Source: Acidobacteriota bacterium
GTDB taxonomy: Bacteria > Acidobacteriota > JAAYUB01 > JAMOQF01
Direction of reading: 5' to 3'
NCBI GenBank assembly: GCA_027064125.1
Contig: JAMOQF010000174.1
Span: forward strand, 1 to 33,328
Length of the DNA: 33,328 bases
Under the pieces are notes generated by a model that was given only the letters and a program-made list of their open reading frames with translations, did not search any database and was not told the DNA's origin. A program made the translations under genes and the position numbers. Shown piece after piece: positions 1-8,408 of the stretch (position 1 is its first letter; every line of letters begins with the position of its first letter).

Positions 1-1
1 G

Positions 2-1534
2 GCTCTTGGACTTTTAAGAGGAGGAAGGGCTTCACTGGATCAAATAAAGGAGGGAAGAGATAAATCTGTTATAGAAGGGGTTTTTCAGGTGGGAGAAGAT
101 TTTCTGAAGGAGTTGGAGGAAAAGGGCTTTGATGTATCCGATGGAGATTTGATTATAAGGAGAGAGATATCACAAAGTGGGGGCAAGATCTTTTTAAATG
201 ATTCCCCTATAACACTTAAGAGATTAAGGGAAATTGGGGAAAGGTTGATTGAAATTCACGGCCAGTTTGATACCAATTTTTTGTTAAATCCACTATCACA
301 TATATTACTTCTTGATGGTTCCCTTGAAGATGAAAAACTCTTGAGTGATGTGAAAAATTACTACTATCATGTGGTCAAATTGAAAGAAGAAAGGGAAAAA
401 CTTTTGACGAAGAAAAAGGAGAGATTGCAAAAGATTGATATCCTAAAGTTTCAAATAAATGAGATAGAAGGGGCAAATTTAACTGTCGGGGAAGAGGAGA
501 AGTTAAAGGAAAGAAGAAGGATTCTTAAAAACTACCAGAAGATTTGTGAAATTTCTGAAATGGTGTTTTTCAATCTCTATGAAGAGGATGGGAGTGTGTA
601 TGAAAGGATTTCAAAGGTTGTTGATTCCCTTTCTGAAATTTTAAAAATTGATGAGGAAATAGATTCAATTTACAAAAAACTTGAAGAGTTTAAATATGAA
701 GTGGAATATATTTCTGAATTTTTCAGAGATTTTAAAGAGAAGGTGGATTACAGTGAAGGGGAACTGGATGAAATAGAAAATCGATTAAATTTAATTGAAA
801 GGTTAAAGGGAAAATATGGAAATAACATAGGGGAAATTCTTTCCTTTTTAGATGATGCTAAGAAGGAACTTGAAAAACTTGAAAACTTTGAACTCTCCTT
901 TGAAAAAATAGAAAAGGAACTTGAGGATGCTGAGAAAAAATTTAAAGATTTTTCCAGAAAACTTTCATCTTTAAGAAAAAAGAAGGCAGGGGAACTTGAA
1001 AAGAAGGTAAATTCTCACCTTAAAGATCTTGGAATGGAAAGGGCAGATTTTAAAATAAAGGTTTTCTTTGATGAGGAAAAATTTAGTCCTGAGGGGATGG
1101 ATGAGGTTTCTTTTTTGATAAAGACAAATCCGGGTGAAGGTTTTAAGCCCCTTGAAAAAATTGCGTCTGGTGGAGAACTTTCAAGAATAATGCTTGCACT
1201 TAAATTATCTTTAAAATCTTACAATAAAGATACCCTTCTCATCTTTGATGAGATAGATTCCGGGATAGGTGGCAGAATTGCCGAAAAACTTGGAAATAAA
1301 TTGAAGGAAGTGGGGAAGATTAATCAAACCTTTTGCGTAACCCACCTTCCACAGGTTGCATCAAAGGGGGATTTTCACTTCCTCGTGAGAAAGGAGTTTG
1401 AGGGGGAAAATACTAAAGTTTACATAGAACCGCTGTCAAAGGATGATAGAATAAGGGAAATAGCCAGAATGCTTGCAGGAGAAAAAATAACAAAGAGTGC
1501 AGAAAGACATGCAAAGGAACTTCTCGGTTTTTAA
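2..1534 (+). CDS. recN: DNA repair protein RecN, 5'-truncated by window edge
   Basis: RecN is an SMC-like ATPase that acts at DNA double-strand breaks in the cytoplasm. The reading frame is open from base 2, and the codons before the first internal Met (89) still look like RecN (GLLRGGRASLDQIK), so the true start lies outside the window. About 510 residues are present against roughly 550-560 for the family; the missing N-terminus would hold the Walker A loop. Visible landmarks are IHGQFD early on, a long Lys/Glu-rich coiled-coil arm in the middle, the ABC signature ASGGELSRIMLALK (about 1159-1200), Walker B IFDEID (about 1240-1257) and the THLPQVAS segment (about 1339-1362). The following gap carries short repeats and no convincing terminator. 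The family call is very secure. Confidence 0.97.
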   Translation, partial: ALGLLRGGRASLDQIKEGRDKSVIEGVFQVGEDFLKELEEKGFDVSDGDLIIRREISQSGGKIFLNDSPITLKRLREIGERLIEIHGQFDTNFLLNPLSHILLLDGSLEDEKLLSDVKNYYYHVVKLKEEREKLLTKKKERLQKIDILKFQINEIEGANLTVGEEEKLKERRRILKNYQKICEISEMVFFNLYEEDGSVYERISKVVDSLSEILKIDEEIDSIYKKLEEFKYEVEYISEFFRDFKEKVDYSEGELDEIENRLNLIERLKGKYGNNIGEILSFLDDAKKELEKLENFELSFEKIEKELEDAEKKFKDFSRKLSSLRKKKAGELEKKVNSHLKDLGMERADFKIKVFFDEEKFSPEGMDEVSFLIKTNPGEGFKPLEKIASGGELSRIMLALKLSLKSYNKDTLLIFDEIDSGIGGRIAEKLGNKLKEVGKINQTFCVTHLPQVASKGDFHFLVRKEFEGENTKVYIEPLSKDDRIREIARMLAGEKITKSAERHAKELLGF

Positions 1535-1846
1535 TGGACAATTGAGTTAAGAAATCTTAAAAAAGAATCTCTAATTTGTGCTAATTTGCGCAGTTTATTT
1601 CACAAATCAATTTTCCTTCCAATTCCCTGATGCAACGTTTTTTGCCTGACACTTTTTTCTTATTTTTTATTCAAACCTTGCCTGACACCTTTAGTTTTAC
1701 CTGACATTTCTCAAATTCAGGTCTCACTCTACCTTTCCTTACTTACTTCTTACTTGCCTGACACCAAATCTTTTCCCCTTTTTTTTGATAAAAAGTTTTT
1801 CCTCCAACACAACCAATATTACCCTGCCATTAATTTAAAAAAAACT
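1535..1846. repeat. Gap with dispersed TTGCCTGACAC repeats
   Basis: This 312-base stretch between convergent recN and the TPR gene has no credible ORF. It holds three exact copies of TTGCCTGACAC on the plus strand at 1642-1652, 1678-1688 and 1754-1764. A shorter copy, ACCTGACA, lies at 1699-1706, and its ACCTGA can pair with TCAGGT at 1717-1722. A 10-base tandem pair, CTAATTTGTG then CTAATTTGCG, lies at 1571-1590. Copies are separated by T/C-rich tracts. Whether this is a degenerate mobile-element remnant, a family of intergenic repeats or a protein-binding array cannot be decided here. Confidence 0.7.
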
Positions 1847-2836
1847 CTAATTGCCACCAAGTTTTTCAATCTCAGGTAAAATTTGTTTAACCTGATTTGC
1901 GTATTTCCCATTGGGGGCAAGTTCCAGATATTTTTTAAGGAGTTTCTCAGCCCTCTTATAATTCCCGAGATTAATTTCACACATTCCAAGTTGATAGTAA
2001 GGTTTTGGATACTTTTTATTTACCATAATTGATTTTTCAAAATAAGTGGCAGCATTTTTAGTATCGCCACCATTTAAAAAGAGCACCCCAAGATTGTAGT
2101 ACCCCACATCTGCCTTTGAAGGATCTTTACTAATCGCTGTTTCAAACTCCTTTTTTGCACTTTCAACATCCCCTTTTTTAAAATAAACATTTCCAAGATT
2201 TGTGTGCAATTCACTGCTGTCCGGGGCTATTTCAAGGGCCTTCTTGTAATATTTAATGGCAGAATCATAATCCCCTTTTAAAAAGTAAGCATCCGCAAGA
2301 TGACCAAGAATATTAGGCTGTTTTGAATTCAACTTGAGAGCCTCATTAAACTTCTGTATGGCACCATCGTAATCTCCTTTACCTTTTAATTTTACCCCTT
2401 CATCAAATAGTTTTTTGATTTCACCCTTTAACTTCTTAAATTTTTCATATTCAGCCTGCTTTTTCTTCAATTCCTCAATTTGCTCCTTTGTAAGTTCAGA
2501 AAGCACAACTCCACTACCCTTTTCCATTGAAAAATCAAGTTTTTCCTCATCCTTAGTTGATTTTGTGGAATATTGAGGGATCTCTATGGGTCTATATCCC
2601 TCCTTCTTAAGTACTATTAAATATTCTCCAATGGGGATTCTAAAGGATATTTTTCCATCTTTATCAGTAAATCCCTTGTAAACTCTACCCTTTTCAAGAT
2701 CCTTTAACTTTACAGATACATTTGAAAGGGGCAGACCTGTGGATTTATCCACAACCTTTATATCAAGTAAATAGAAAAATGATGCATAAAGTAATGAAAA
2801 TGCCAATAGAAAAACTGCAACTAAAAATTTTCTCAT
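1847..2836 (-). CDS. Exported TPR protein with N-terminal beta-sandwich domain
   Basis: The 329-residue product begins with a signal peptide (MRKF, then a hydrophobic stretch to about residue 18) and no lipobox Cys, so it is probably periplasmic. Residues about 22-105 look like a carboxypeptidase-regulatory/Cna-B-type beta sandwich (DIKVVDKSTGLPLSNVSVKL, GEYLIVLKKEGYRP). A charged helical linker (about 113-140) follows, then five TPR units (about 145-315) with repeats such as GDYDSAIKYYKKALEIAPDS. TPR domains are protein-binding scaffolds; the partner is unknown. It is the last gene of the minus-strand run. Its ATG directly abuts the queC stop and is preceded by an AGGAGG-like ribosome site. 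No specific function is assigned. Confidence 0.85.
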   Translation of the reverse strand: MRKFLVAVFLLAFSLLYASFFYLLDIKVVDKSTGLPLSNVSVKLKDLEKGRVYKGFTDKDGKISFRIPIGEYLIVLKKEGYRPIEIPQYSTKSTKDEEKLDFSMEKGSGVVLSELTKEQIEELKKKQAEYEKFKKLKGEIKKLFDEGVKLKGKGDYDGAIQKFNEALKLNSKQPNILGHLADAYFLKGDYDSAIKYYKKALEIAPDSSELHTNLGNVYFKKGDVESAKKEFETAISKDPSKADVGYYNLGVLFLNGGDTKNAATYFEKSIMVNKKYPKPYYQLGMCEINLGNYKRAEKLLKKYLELAPNGKYANQVKQILPEIEKLGGN

Positions 2837-3541
2837 TTAAAAACCTCCTTCTACTTTATATGGGAGGGGATCCTTTACCCCAGCCTCTTTAAAGGCTTTA
2901 AGTCTCAACAGACAACTATCACATTCGCCACAGGCGACATCCTCATTTTTATAACAGGACCAGGTATACTCAAAGGGTGTTTTAAGTTCAACTCCAAGTC
3001 TTACAATTTCACTTTTTCTTAAATTAATAACAGGGGTAATTATCTCAATATGTGTTTCAGGTTTTGTCCCAAGTTCAATTGCCTTCTTAAAAGCCTCATA
3101 AAATTCTGGTTTACAGTCAGGATATCCGGAACTATCTTCTGATACTGCCCCTATGTAAATTGCGTCATAGGAAAGAACTTCTGCAACTGAGGTGGCAATA
3201 CTTAAAAAATTTCCATTTCTAAAGGGGACATAGGAGGTGGGAATATCAGATCTATTTAAATTTCCTTTTTCAACCTCCATATTTCTGTCCACAAGGGAGG
3301 ACCCACCAAAAATTTTAAAGTGATTTAATTTTAATATGAGGGAATTTACAACTTCAAAGTGTCTGCACAAATTCAAAAAACACTCTCTTTCCTTCTTTTC
3401 AGTCCTCTGACCATAGTCAATGTGGAGAAAAAATAGATTTTCACATTCAATTTTTGCGACAGAAGCAGTAACTGCACTATCCATCCCCCCACTTAAAAGT
3501 ACCACTCCCCCCCTGAATCTTCTATTCTTTAAATTCAACAT
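2837..3541 (-). CDS. queC: 7-cyano-7-deazaguanine synthase QueC
   Basis: QueC makes preQ0 from 7-carboxy-7-deazaguanine, ammonia and ATP, a cytosolic step to queuosine. The 234-residue product has the PP-loop ATP-binding motif SGGMDS (residues 17-22) and the C-terminal zinc site Cys196, Cys204, Cys207 and Cys210 (WSCY...CGECDSC). An upstream in-frame ATG at 3559 would add six residues (MRRRPP) inside queD. I chose the ATG at 3541 because a GGAG sits seven bases before it and family members begin close to the PP-loop. The first 20 bases overlap the end of queD in another frame, which suggests translational coupling. Length and motifs are typical of the family. Confidence 0.95.
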   Translation of the reverse strand: MLNLKNRRFRGGVVLLSGGMDSAVTASVAKIECENLFFLHIDYGQRTEKKERECFLNLCRHFEVVNSLILKLNHFKIFGGSSLVDRNMEVEKGNLNRSDIPTSYVPFRNGNFLSIATSVAEVLSYDAIYIGAVSEDSSGYPDCKPEFYEAFKKAIELGTKPETHIEIITPVINLRKSEIVRLGVELKTPFEYTWSCYKNEDVACGECDSCLLRLKAFKEAGVKDPLPYKVEGGF

Positions 3542-3893
3542 AGGAGGTCTCCGTCTCATAAACTTTCACACTACTTACAAAAACCTTTCCTCCGTTAATT
3601 TCTTCCTTCGCCCTTTCAAAAATAAAAAGGGATATATTTTCAGCAGAGGGATTTCTCCCCTCTTTGAAAAAAGGAACTTCATTTAAAATCTTGTGATCGA
3701 GATCTTCAAGAATATTTTTCAATATAAACTTCAATTTTTTAAAATCCACACAAATCCCAATGTCATTAATCTCTTTGCACTTTACACACAAAACAACCCG
3801 CCAGTTATGTCCATGTAATCTCTCACACTTTCCCTCATACCCAATTAACTGATGGGCTGAAGAAAATGTGTCCTCAACACATATTTCCCACAT
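3522..3893 (-). CDS. queD: 6-carboxytetrahydropterin synthase QueD
   Basis: QueD converts 7,8-dihydroneopterin triphosphate to 6-carboxytetrahydropterin, the second step to preQ0. The 123-residue length is normal for the family. Zinc ligands are visible as His14 (FSSAHQL), His27 and His29 (LHGHNW). The catalytic Cys23 lies just before them, Asp66-His67 fall in DLDHKILN, and NPSAENIS lies at about residues 81-88. Glu113 or Glu115 is the likely substrate-binding acid. The start ATG directly abuts the hutH stop (TAAATG), with GAGGG eight bases upstream inside hutH. Its last 20 coding bases overlap queC. QueE and GTP cyclohydrolase are not in this window. Confidence 0.95.
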   Translation of the reverse strand: MWEICVEDTFSSAHQLIGYEGKCERLHGHNWRVVLCVKCKEINDIGICVDFKKLKFILKNILEDLDHKILNEVPFFKEGRNPSAENISLFIFERAKEEINGGKVFVSSVKVYETETSYVEFKE

Positions 3894-5393
3894 TTAAATT
3901 TCCCTCTCATCAATCATTTTAACAATCTTTATTATATCTTCACTTATATTTCTATCCCTCTCCATAAAGGGCACCTTATTTCTAATAATCTTATATATAT
4001 TTTCGAGAAAATTAGATGTCCTATAGGGTCTTCTAAAATCAAGTGCCTGACATGCAGTAAGGAGTTCAATGGCAATTAGAAACTTTAAATTTTTAAAAAT
4101 TTCCCTTAACTTCAAAGCCCCATTCATTCCCATACTCAAATGATCCTCTTTGTTTGCACTTGTGGGAATGGAATCCACAGAAGATGGATGGGAATATATT
4201 TTATTCTGATTAACAAGAGAAGCAGCAGTAACATGGGCAATCATAAACCCTGAATTGAGGCCAGGATTTTTCACAAGAAATGGGGGCAATCCCTCACTCA
4301 AATCTGGATTTACCATTCTTTCAATTCTGCGTTCAATCATTGCTCCCATGCCACTTAGCGCAATTGCCATGAAATCAAGGGCAAAGGCCACAGGTTCACC
4401 ATGAAAATTTCCTCCTGAAATTATCTCCCTCTCATCCGGAAATATAAGGGGATTATCTGTTGCGGAATTTATTTCAATTTCAAGAACAGATTTTACATAC
4501 TCCTTTGTATCAAAGACAGCCCCATAAACCTGAGGAACACACCTTAATGAATAGGCATCCTGCACCCTATCACAGTCAATGTGGGATTTCCTGAGTTCAC
4601 TCCCTGAAAGAAATTTGAGCATGGTTGCCGCAACAACTGACTGTCCCCTGTGAGGTCTTACTCCATGAATTTTTTTATCAAAATGTCTATCGGTACCAAG
4701 CAATACATCATTTGAAAGAGAAGCGGCTATCATCGCAACTCTAAACAAATTTGATATTTCAGAAAGATAAAATCCACCTATCCCTGCCATAAATTGGGTT
4801 CCATTTAAAAGGGCAAGGCCCTCCTTTGCCTTTAACTTAACTGGTTTAATTCCCGCCTCTTTTAAAGCAGTTTCTCCATCTAAGAGTTTTCCCTTATAAA
4901 AAGCCTTACCTTCCCCCATTAAAACAAGGGCAAGATGTGCTGAAGGTGCAAGATCTCCACTTGCTCCAACTGAGCCCTTTTCTGGAATAAATGGAACAAC
5001 TCCCCTATTCAACATTTCAGCAAGGGTCTCAATCACCACTGGCCTAACACCGGAAAATCCCTTTAGTAGAACATTGGTTCTCACAGCCATAGCAGATCTA
5101 ACCTCTTCAACAGAAAGGGGATTTCCAACTCCAGATGCATGAGATCTCACAAGATTTACCTGAAGTTCATCAATATCCTCAAGGTCTATCTTCTTATTGC
5201 TCAACTTACCAAAGCCCGTGGTAACACCATAAACTGCAGTATCACTTTTGACAAATTCCTCAATAAATTTTCTTGTCTTTTCAACTCTTTTAATAGCACT
5301 TTTATCCAGAAAAACATTCCAATTTTCCCTTGATATTTTCCATAAATCTTCAACTTTCAAATCATTTCCATTTAAAACAATTTTCTTTGACAT
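3894..5393 (-). CDS. hutH: Histidine ammonia-lyase family (MIO enzyme)
   Basis: Members deaminate histidine to urocanate with a self-made MIO cofactor; close relatives act on tyrosine or phenylalanine. The 499-residue protein carries the MIO triad Ala-Ser-Gly at 144-146 (GSVGASGDLAP), Tyr55 (AVYGVTTGFG), His85 (SHASG) and the late SIPTSANKEDHLSMG segment. As I recall it, this segment in HutH usually reads NQEDH; here the Gln is Lys while the Glu is kept, so substrate specificity is less certain than the family call. No hutU, hutI or formiminotransferase gene is nearby. I chose the ATG at 5393, preceded by GAGG at five bases; a GTG at 5399 is an in-frame alternative. It sits between an exported protein gene and queD in the same run. 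Confidence 0.88.
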   Translation of the reverse strand: MSKKIVLNGNDLKVEDLWKISRENWNVFLDKSAIKRVEKTRKFIEEFVKSDTAVYGVTTGFGKLSNKKIDLEDIDELQVNLVRSHASGVGNPLSVEEVRSAMAVRTNVLLKGFSGVRPVVIETLAEMLNRGVVPFIPEKGSVGASGDLAPSAHLALVLMGEGKAFYKGKLLDGETALKEAGIKPVKLKAKEGLALLNGTQFMAGIGGFYLSEISNLFRVAMIAASLSNDVLLGTDRHFDKKIHGVRPHRGQSVVAATMLKFLSGSELRKSHIDCDRVQDAYSLRCVPQVYGAVFDTKEYVKSVLEIEINSATDNPLIFPDEREIISGGNFHGEPVAFALDFMAIALSGMGAMIERRIERMVNPDLSEGLPPFLVKNPGLNSGFMIAHVTAASLVNQNKIYSHPSSVDSIPTSANKEDHLSMGMNGALKLREIFKNLKFLIAIELLTACQALDFRRPYRTSNFLENIYKIIRNKVPFMERDRNISEDIIKIVKMIDEREI

Positions 5394-5402
5394 ATGCACC
5401 TC

Positions 5403-6272
5403 TTAATTATCTTCAATATACTCAAGTTTTGGATCATACTGTTTAAAGGTTATTTTTCCATTATCACACTGGACCACAACTGGCGGTCCACCTTCACCAA
5501 TAGTTTGAGTAAGGCCTTCCCCATCTTTTTTTTTGGTGGGAATTAATTCATACTCCTCTCCATCAATTTCAACAGGAGGATAGTCCACATCTATCTTTCC
5601 GTGAAGTGATATTAAAGTAAGATCCACATCAAACTTTACTGGCATAAATAAAATTGCATCTCCCTTTAATGTCCTTGCAGAAAATGTAAGGCCTTCCCAT
5701 CTATTCCCCTTTAAAATAGAAAGAATATCCCCCTCTTTTGTCACTGCAGAAACATATCCCTTCAAATTTTTAAGTTTGAGATAACCTTTACAATCAGTAA
5801 TCTCAATCCAGCCGTTTACATCTGAAATATCCACAAAACCCTCTGCAACATCTATTTTAAGATCAGTTCTAAGTCCCGGAACGTATATAACATAATCAAT
5901 TCTTCCAAGTACATCTCCACTTATCTCAGTTTCAATCAAGGCAGTGAAATTATTAGATGCAATTCTGGGAAAAATAGCATCTATTTTCTTCTTTGCCTCT
6001 TCTTCATTTTCTCCATAGGAAGTAATCAAATACTTTACCTTTATCTTTGGCTTATTCCATCCCCTTATTTTTAAACTCCCTGGATAAATGAGTCCAATTT
6101 TTATCTTTCCTCCTGGCATAAAGTCAACTATCTTTATTCCACTTTTTAAAAACCTCTTATACTTTGAATAATTAATATCCCCAAATTTGGAACATTTGAA
6201 CTTTATCTTCTTACCTGAAAAGGAAAAAGTAATAAAAGAAAAAAGAATAAAAAGAAAAAGTACCCTTCTCAT
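5403..6272 (-). CDS. Exported protein with DUF4097-like beta-repeat domain
   Basis: The 289-residue product has a clear signal peptide (MRRVLFLFILF..., about residues 1-19) and no lipobox Cys. The mature part consists of short beta-strand repeats typical of DUF4097/adhesin-like parallel beta-helix proteins: GFVDISDVNGWIEITDCKGY, LKLKNLKGYVSAVTKEGDI, then TLKGDAILFMPV. This suggests an envelope protein, but no reaction is known for the family. Its ATG overlaps the hemC stop by four bases (ATGA), and a nine-base gap separates it from the hutH start, so it is probably co-transcribed. The position directly after hemC is where hemD (uroporphyrinogen-III synthase) often lies, but this protein has a signal peptide and does not look like HemD. 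Confidence 0.75.
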   Translation of the reverse strand: MRRVLFLFILFSFITFSFSGKKIKFKCSKFGDINYSKYKRFLKSGIKIVDFMPGGKIKIGLIYPGSLKIRGWNKPKIKVKYLITSYGENEEEAKKKIDAIFPRIASNNFTALIETEISGDVLGRIDYVIYVPGLRTDLKIDVAEGFVDISDVNGWIEITDCKGYLKLKNLKGYVSAVTKEGDILSILKGNRWEGLTFSARTLKGDAILFMPVKFDVDLTLISLHGKIDVDYPPVEIDGEEYELIPTKKKDGEGLTQTIGEGGPPVVVQCDNGKITFKQYDPKLEYIEDN

Positions 6273-7162
6273 AAGATAACCTCTTTAGATTCCATTATTT
6301 TGAGAAATAGGGGTTCAAAATCCATCCCCTCCTTAAATTGAGCAGAAACATTAGCCTTATATTTTACCCCTTTTTCTTCAAAAAATGCCAAAAAATTAAT
6401 TTTTTTACCTGTAAAATCTACTTTGCAATAGGCTCCTATTGGCAAATGGCATCCCCCTCCCATCTTTTCAAGAAACTTCTTTTCAAATTTTGCACCTATT
6501 TCACTCTCCCTGTGATTTATCTCCCTTAAAATTTCATTCAACATCCTATCCTCACATCTAATCTCAATTGCAAGGGCTCCCTGCCCGGGAGAAGGAACCA
6601 TAACCTCCACAGGCAGTGCAAATCTTTCATATTTTCCCAGACCAAGTCTCTTCAATCCCGATAGTGCAAGAACTATTCCATCAAATTCACCTTTTTCAAG
6701 TTTTTTTAATCTTGTATCCACATTTCCTCTTACATCCTTAAATTTAAATCCAAACTTCTCAAGTTGACTTATTCTTCTCGGTGAACCAGTTCCTATAACA
6801 GAATTTTTTCTCAATTGAAAAATATCTTCTCCACTTCTTGTAATTAGTACATCTCTAACATCTTCTCTCTCTGGAATTGCAGCCACCATCAATCCTTCAG
6901 CCTCCTTCACCTCCATATCTTTAAAAGAATGTACAGCCATATCTATTCTTTTATCAAGAAGTGCCCTTTCTATTTCCTTTGTAAAAAGTCCCCGCTCTGG
7001 AGATTCCTTCAATGAATTCCTATATACATCCCCCCTGGTCCTTATAACCACAATTTCAAATTTAATTTCCGAAAACTTGTTTCTAAGAATGTTTACAACC
7101 TGTTCTGTTTGGGTTAGAGCCAGTTTACTCCCCCTCGTTCCCACCTTTATAATCCTCACCAT
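6269..7162 (-). CDS. hemC: Porphobilinogen deaminase (hydroxymethylbilane synthase)
   Basis: HemC joins four porphobilinogen units into hydroxymethylbilane in the cytosol. The 297-residue protein shows VGTRGSKLALTQTEQV at the N-terminus, the active-site stretch HSFKDME (78-84), TGSPRRISQL (125-134), and Cys238 in GGGCHLPIGA, the attachment point of the dipyrromethane cofactor. Starts at 7177 (ATG), 7162 (ATG) and 7159 (GTG) are possible. I chose 7162, close to a GGAGGA ribosome site and the usual N-terminus. The 5' end lies inside the hemA 3' end in another frame, so the two are translationally coupled. All key residues are present. Confidence 0.96.
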   Translation of the reverse strand: MVRIIKVGTRGSKLALTQTEQVVNILRNKFSEIKFEIVVIRTRGDVYRNSLKESPERGLFTKEIERALLDKRIDMAVHSFKDMEVKEAEGLMVAAIPEREDVRDVLITRSGEDIFQLRKNSVIGTGSPRRISQLEKFGFKFKDVRGNVDTRLKKLEKGEFDGIVLALSGLKRLGLGKYERFALPVEVMVPSPGQGALAIEIRCEDRMLNEILREINHRESEIGAKFEKKFLEKMGGGCHLPIGAYCKVDFTGKKINFLAFFEEKGVKYKANVSAQFKEGMDFEPLFLKIMESKEVIL

Positions 7163-8408
7163 CTTCCTCCAACTCAAAAATATTTTTTATAATTTCACAA
7201 TAAAGTGGCATATCTTCATATGGAACTTTTTTCAAATAGGAAAGGGGATAGTGTAAAAATTTGTTTGTAAGGGAATGGGCAACCCTCTGAGCCACCTCTT
7301 TTTCAACATCTGATTTAAAACTGTATTTTTCAATCTCCCTCTCCTTTATTTCCAGAAACTTTTTCCTCAACATCACAACCAGATCCTTTACCCCCAACCC
7401 CCTTAACCAACCCATAAATTTGTTTGTCTCTTCAAGAATTATTCTATGGGCTTTCTTTGCCTCCTTCCTTCTTCTTTCAATATTTTTCTCAACAACCCCC
7501 TTCAAGTCATCTATATCGAAAAGAAAGACACCATCGATTTTTGAAATCTCTGGATCCACATCTCTTGGAATCGCTATATCCGCCATAAAAATCTCTGGAA
7601 AATTTCTAAAAAAATTTTTTTCAAACTCCCTTTTCTCCACAATATATCCCTCAGCAGATGTTGAAAAAATAATTATCTGGGATTTTGAAAGAACGCTCCA
7701 CATATCCGACATTGAAACAGGTACTCCAAATCCAATTTCTTCAGAAAATTTTACAGCCTTTTCTATAGTCCTATTGCATAGATAGAGAGTGCCAACTCCA
7801 TTTTCCATCAAATGTTTTACACAAAGTCTCCCCATTTCCCCAATTCCCACAACCGTTGCAACTTTTCCCTCAAGTTCTCCAAAAATTTTCTTTGCAAGTT
7901 CCACAACGGCAAAACTAACAGAAACCGCTCCAAACCCTATTTCAGTCTCACTTCTTACTCTCTTTCCACATCTTATAGTTTTCTGCAAAAGTTGATTCAA
8001 AATTACACCACAACTCTTTACCTTTAATGCCACATTATACGCACTTTTAACCTGTCCAAGTATTTGAGGCTCTCCAAGAATCATTGAGTCAAGGCCACCA
8101 GCAACTTCAAATATGTGAAGGATACTTTCTTCACAGGAAAGTATTTCAAAGTATTCAAGTTCAACCCCTGCTTTCTCTTTAAAAAAATCCTTCAGTAAAC
8201 CAAGACATTTTTCTCTCTCTTCAGATACAAAGTAAAATTCAGTTCTATTGCAGGTTGACAATATGAAAACCTCATCTAAAAAGGGTTTTTCCTTAAAAAA
8301 TTTAAGAATGCTTTCAAGATCTCTTTCCTGTATGGCTATTTTCTCCCTATATTCAATGGGAGATTTTTTATGTGTAAAAACTATGGAAAAAAGTCTCTCC
8401 TTATCCAC
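7125..8408 (-). CDS. hemA: Glutamyl-tRNA reductase
   Basis: HemA reduces glutamyl-tRNA(Glu) to glutamate-1-semialdehyde with NADPH, the first committed step of the C5 tetrapyrrole route. The 427-residue product has the catalytic Cys53 in ILSTCNRTE, the conserved GGLDSMILGEPQILGQVK (about 104-121), the NADPH-binding GIGEMG (188-193) and a C-terminal helical dimerisation region. The start is a GTG preceded by GGAGG ten bases upstream, and it directly abuts the stop of the upstream membrane-protein gene. The order HemX/CcsA-like, hemA, hemC is a familiar heme-operon arrangement. The partner hemL, hemB and hemD genes are not in this window. Confidence 0.97.
   Translation of the reverse strand: MDKERLFSIVFTHKKSPIEYREKIAIQERDLESILKFFKEKPFLDEVFILSTCNRTEFYFVSEEREKCLGLLKDFFKEKAGVELEYFEILSCEESILHIFEVAGGLDSMILGEPQILGQVKSAYNVALKVKSCGVILNQLLQKTIRCGKRVRSETEIGFGAVSVSFAVVELAKKIFGELEGKVATVVGIGEMGRLCVKHLMENGVGTLYLCNRTIEKAVKFSEEIGFGVPVSMSDMWSVLSKSQIIIFSTSAEGYIVEKREFEKNFFRNFPEIFMADIAIPRDVDPEISKIDGVFLFDIDDLKGVVEKNIERRRKEAKKAHRIILEETNKFMGWLRGLGVKDLVVMLRKKFLEIKEREIEKYSFKSDVEKEVAQRVAHSLTNKFLHYPLSYLKKVPYEDMPLYCEIIKNIFELEEDGEDYKGGNEGE

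Noticed and set aside
1547-1560. TTAAGA-AA-TCTTAA palindrome after recN as a terminator
   Set aside because: The loop is only two bases, the stem is A/T-rich and no T-tract follows, so it does not behave like an intrinsic terminator.
1642-1764. Possible CRISPR array from the TTGCCTGACAC repeats
   Set aside because: Repeats are only 11 bases, irregularly spaced, with low-complexity spacers and no cas genes.
7420-8027. Plus-strand ORFs opposite hemA
   Set aside because: They are low-complexity antisense frames of a complete, well-conserved hemA with no ribosome sites or recognisable products.
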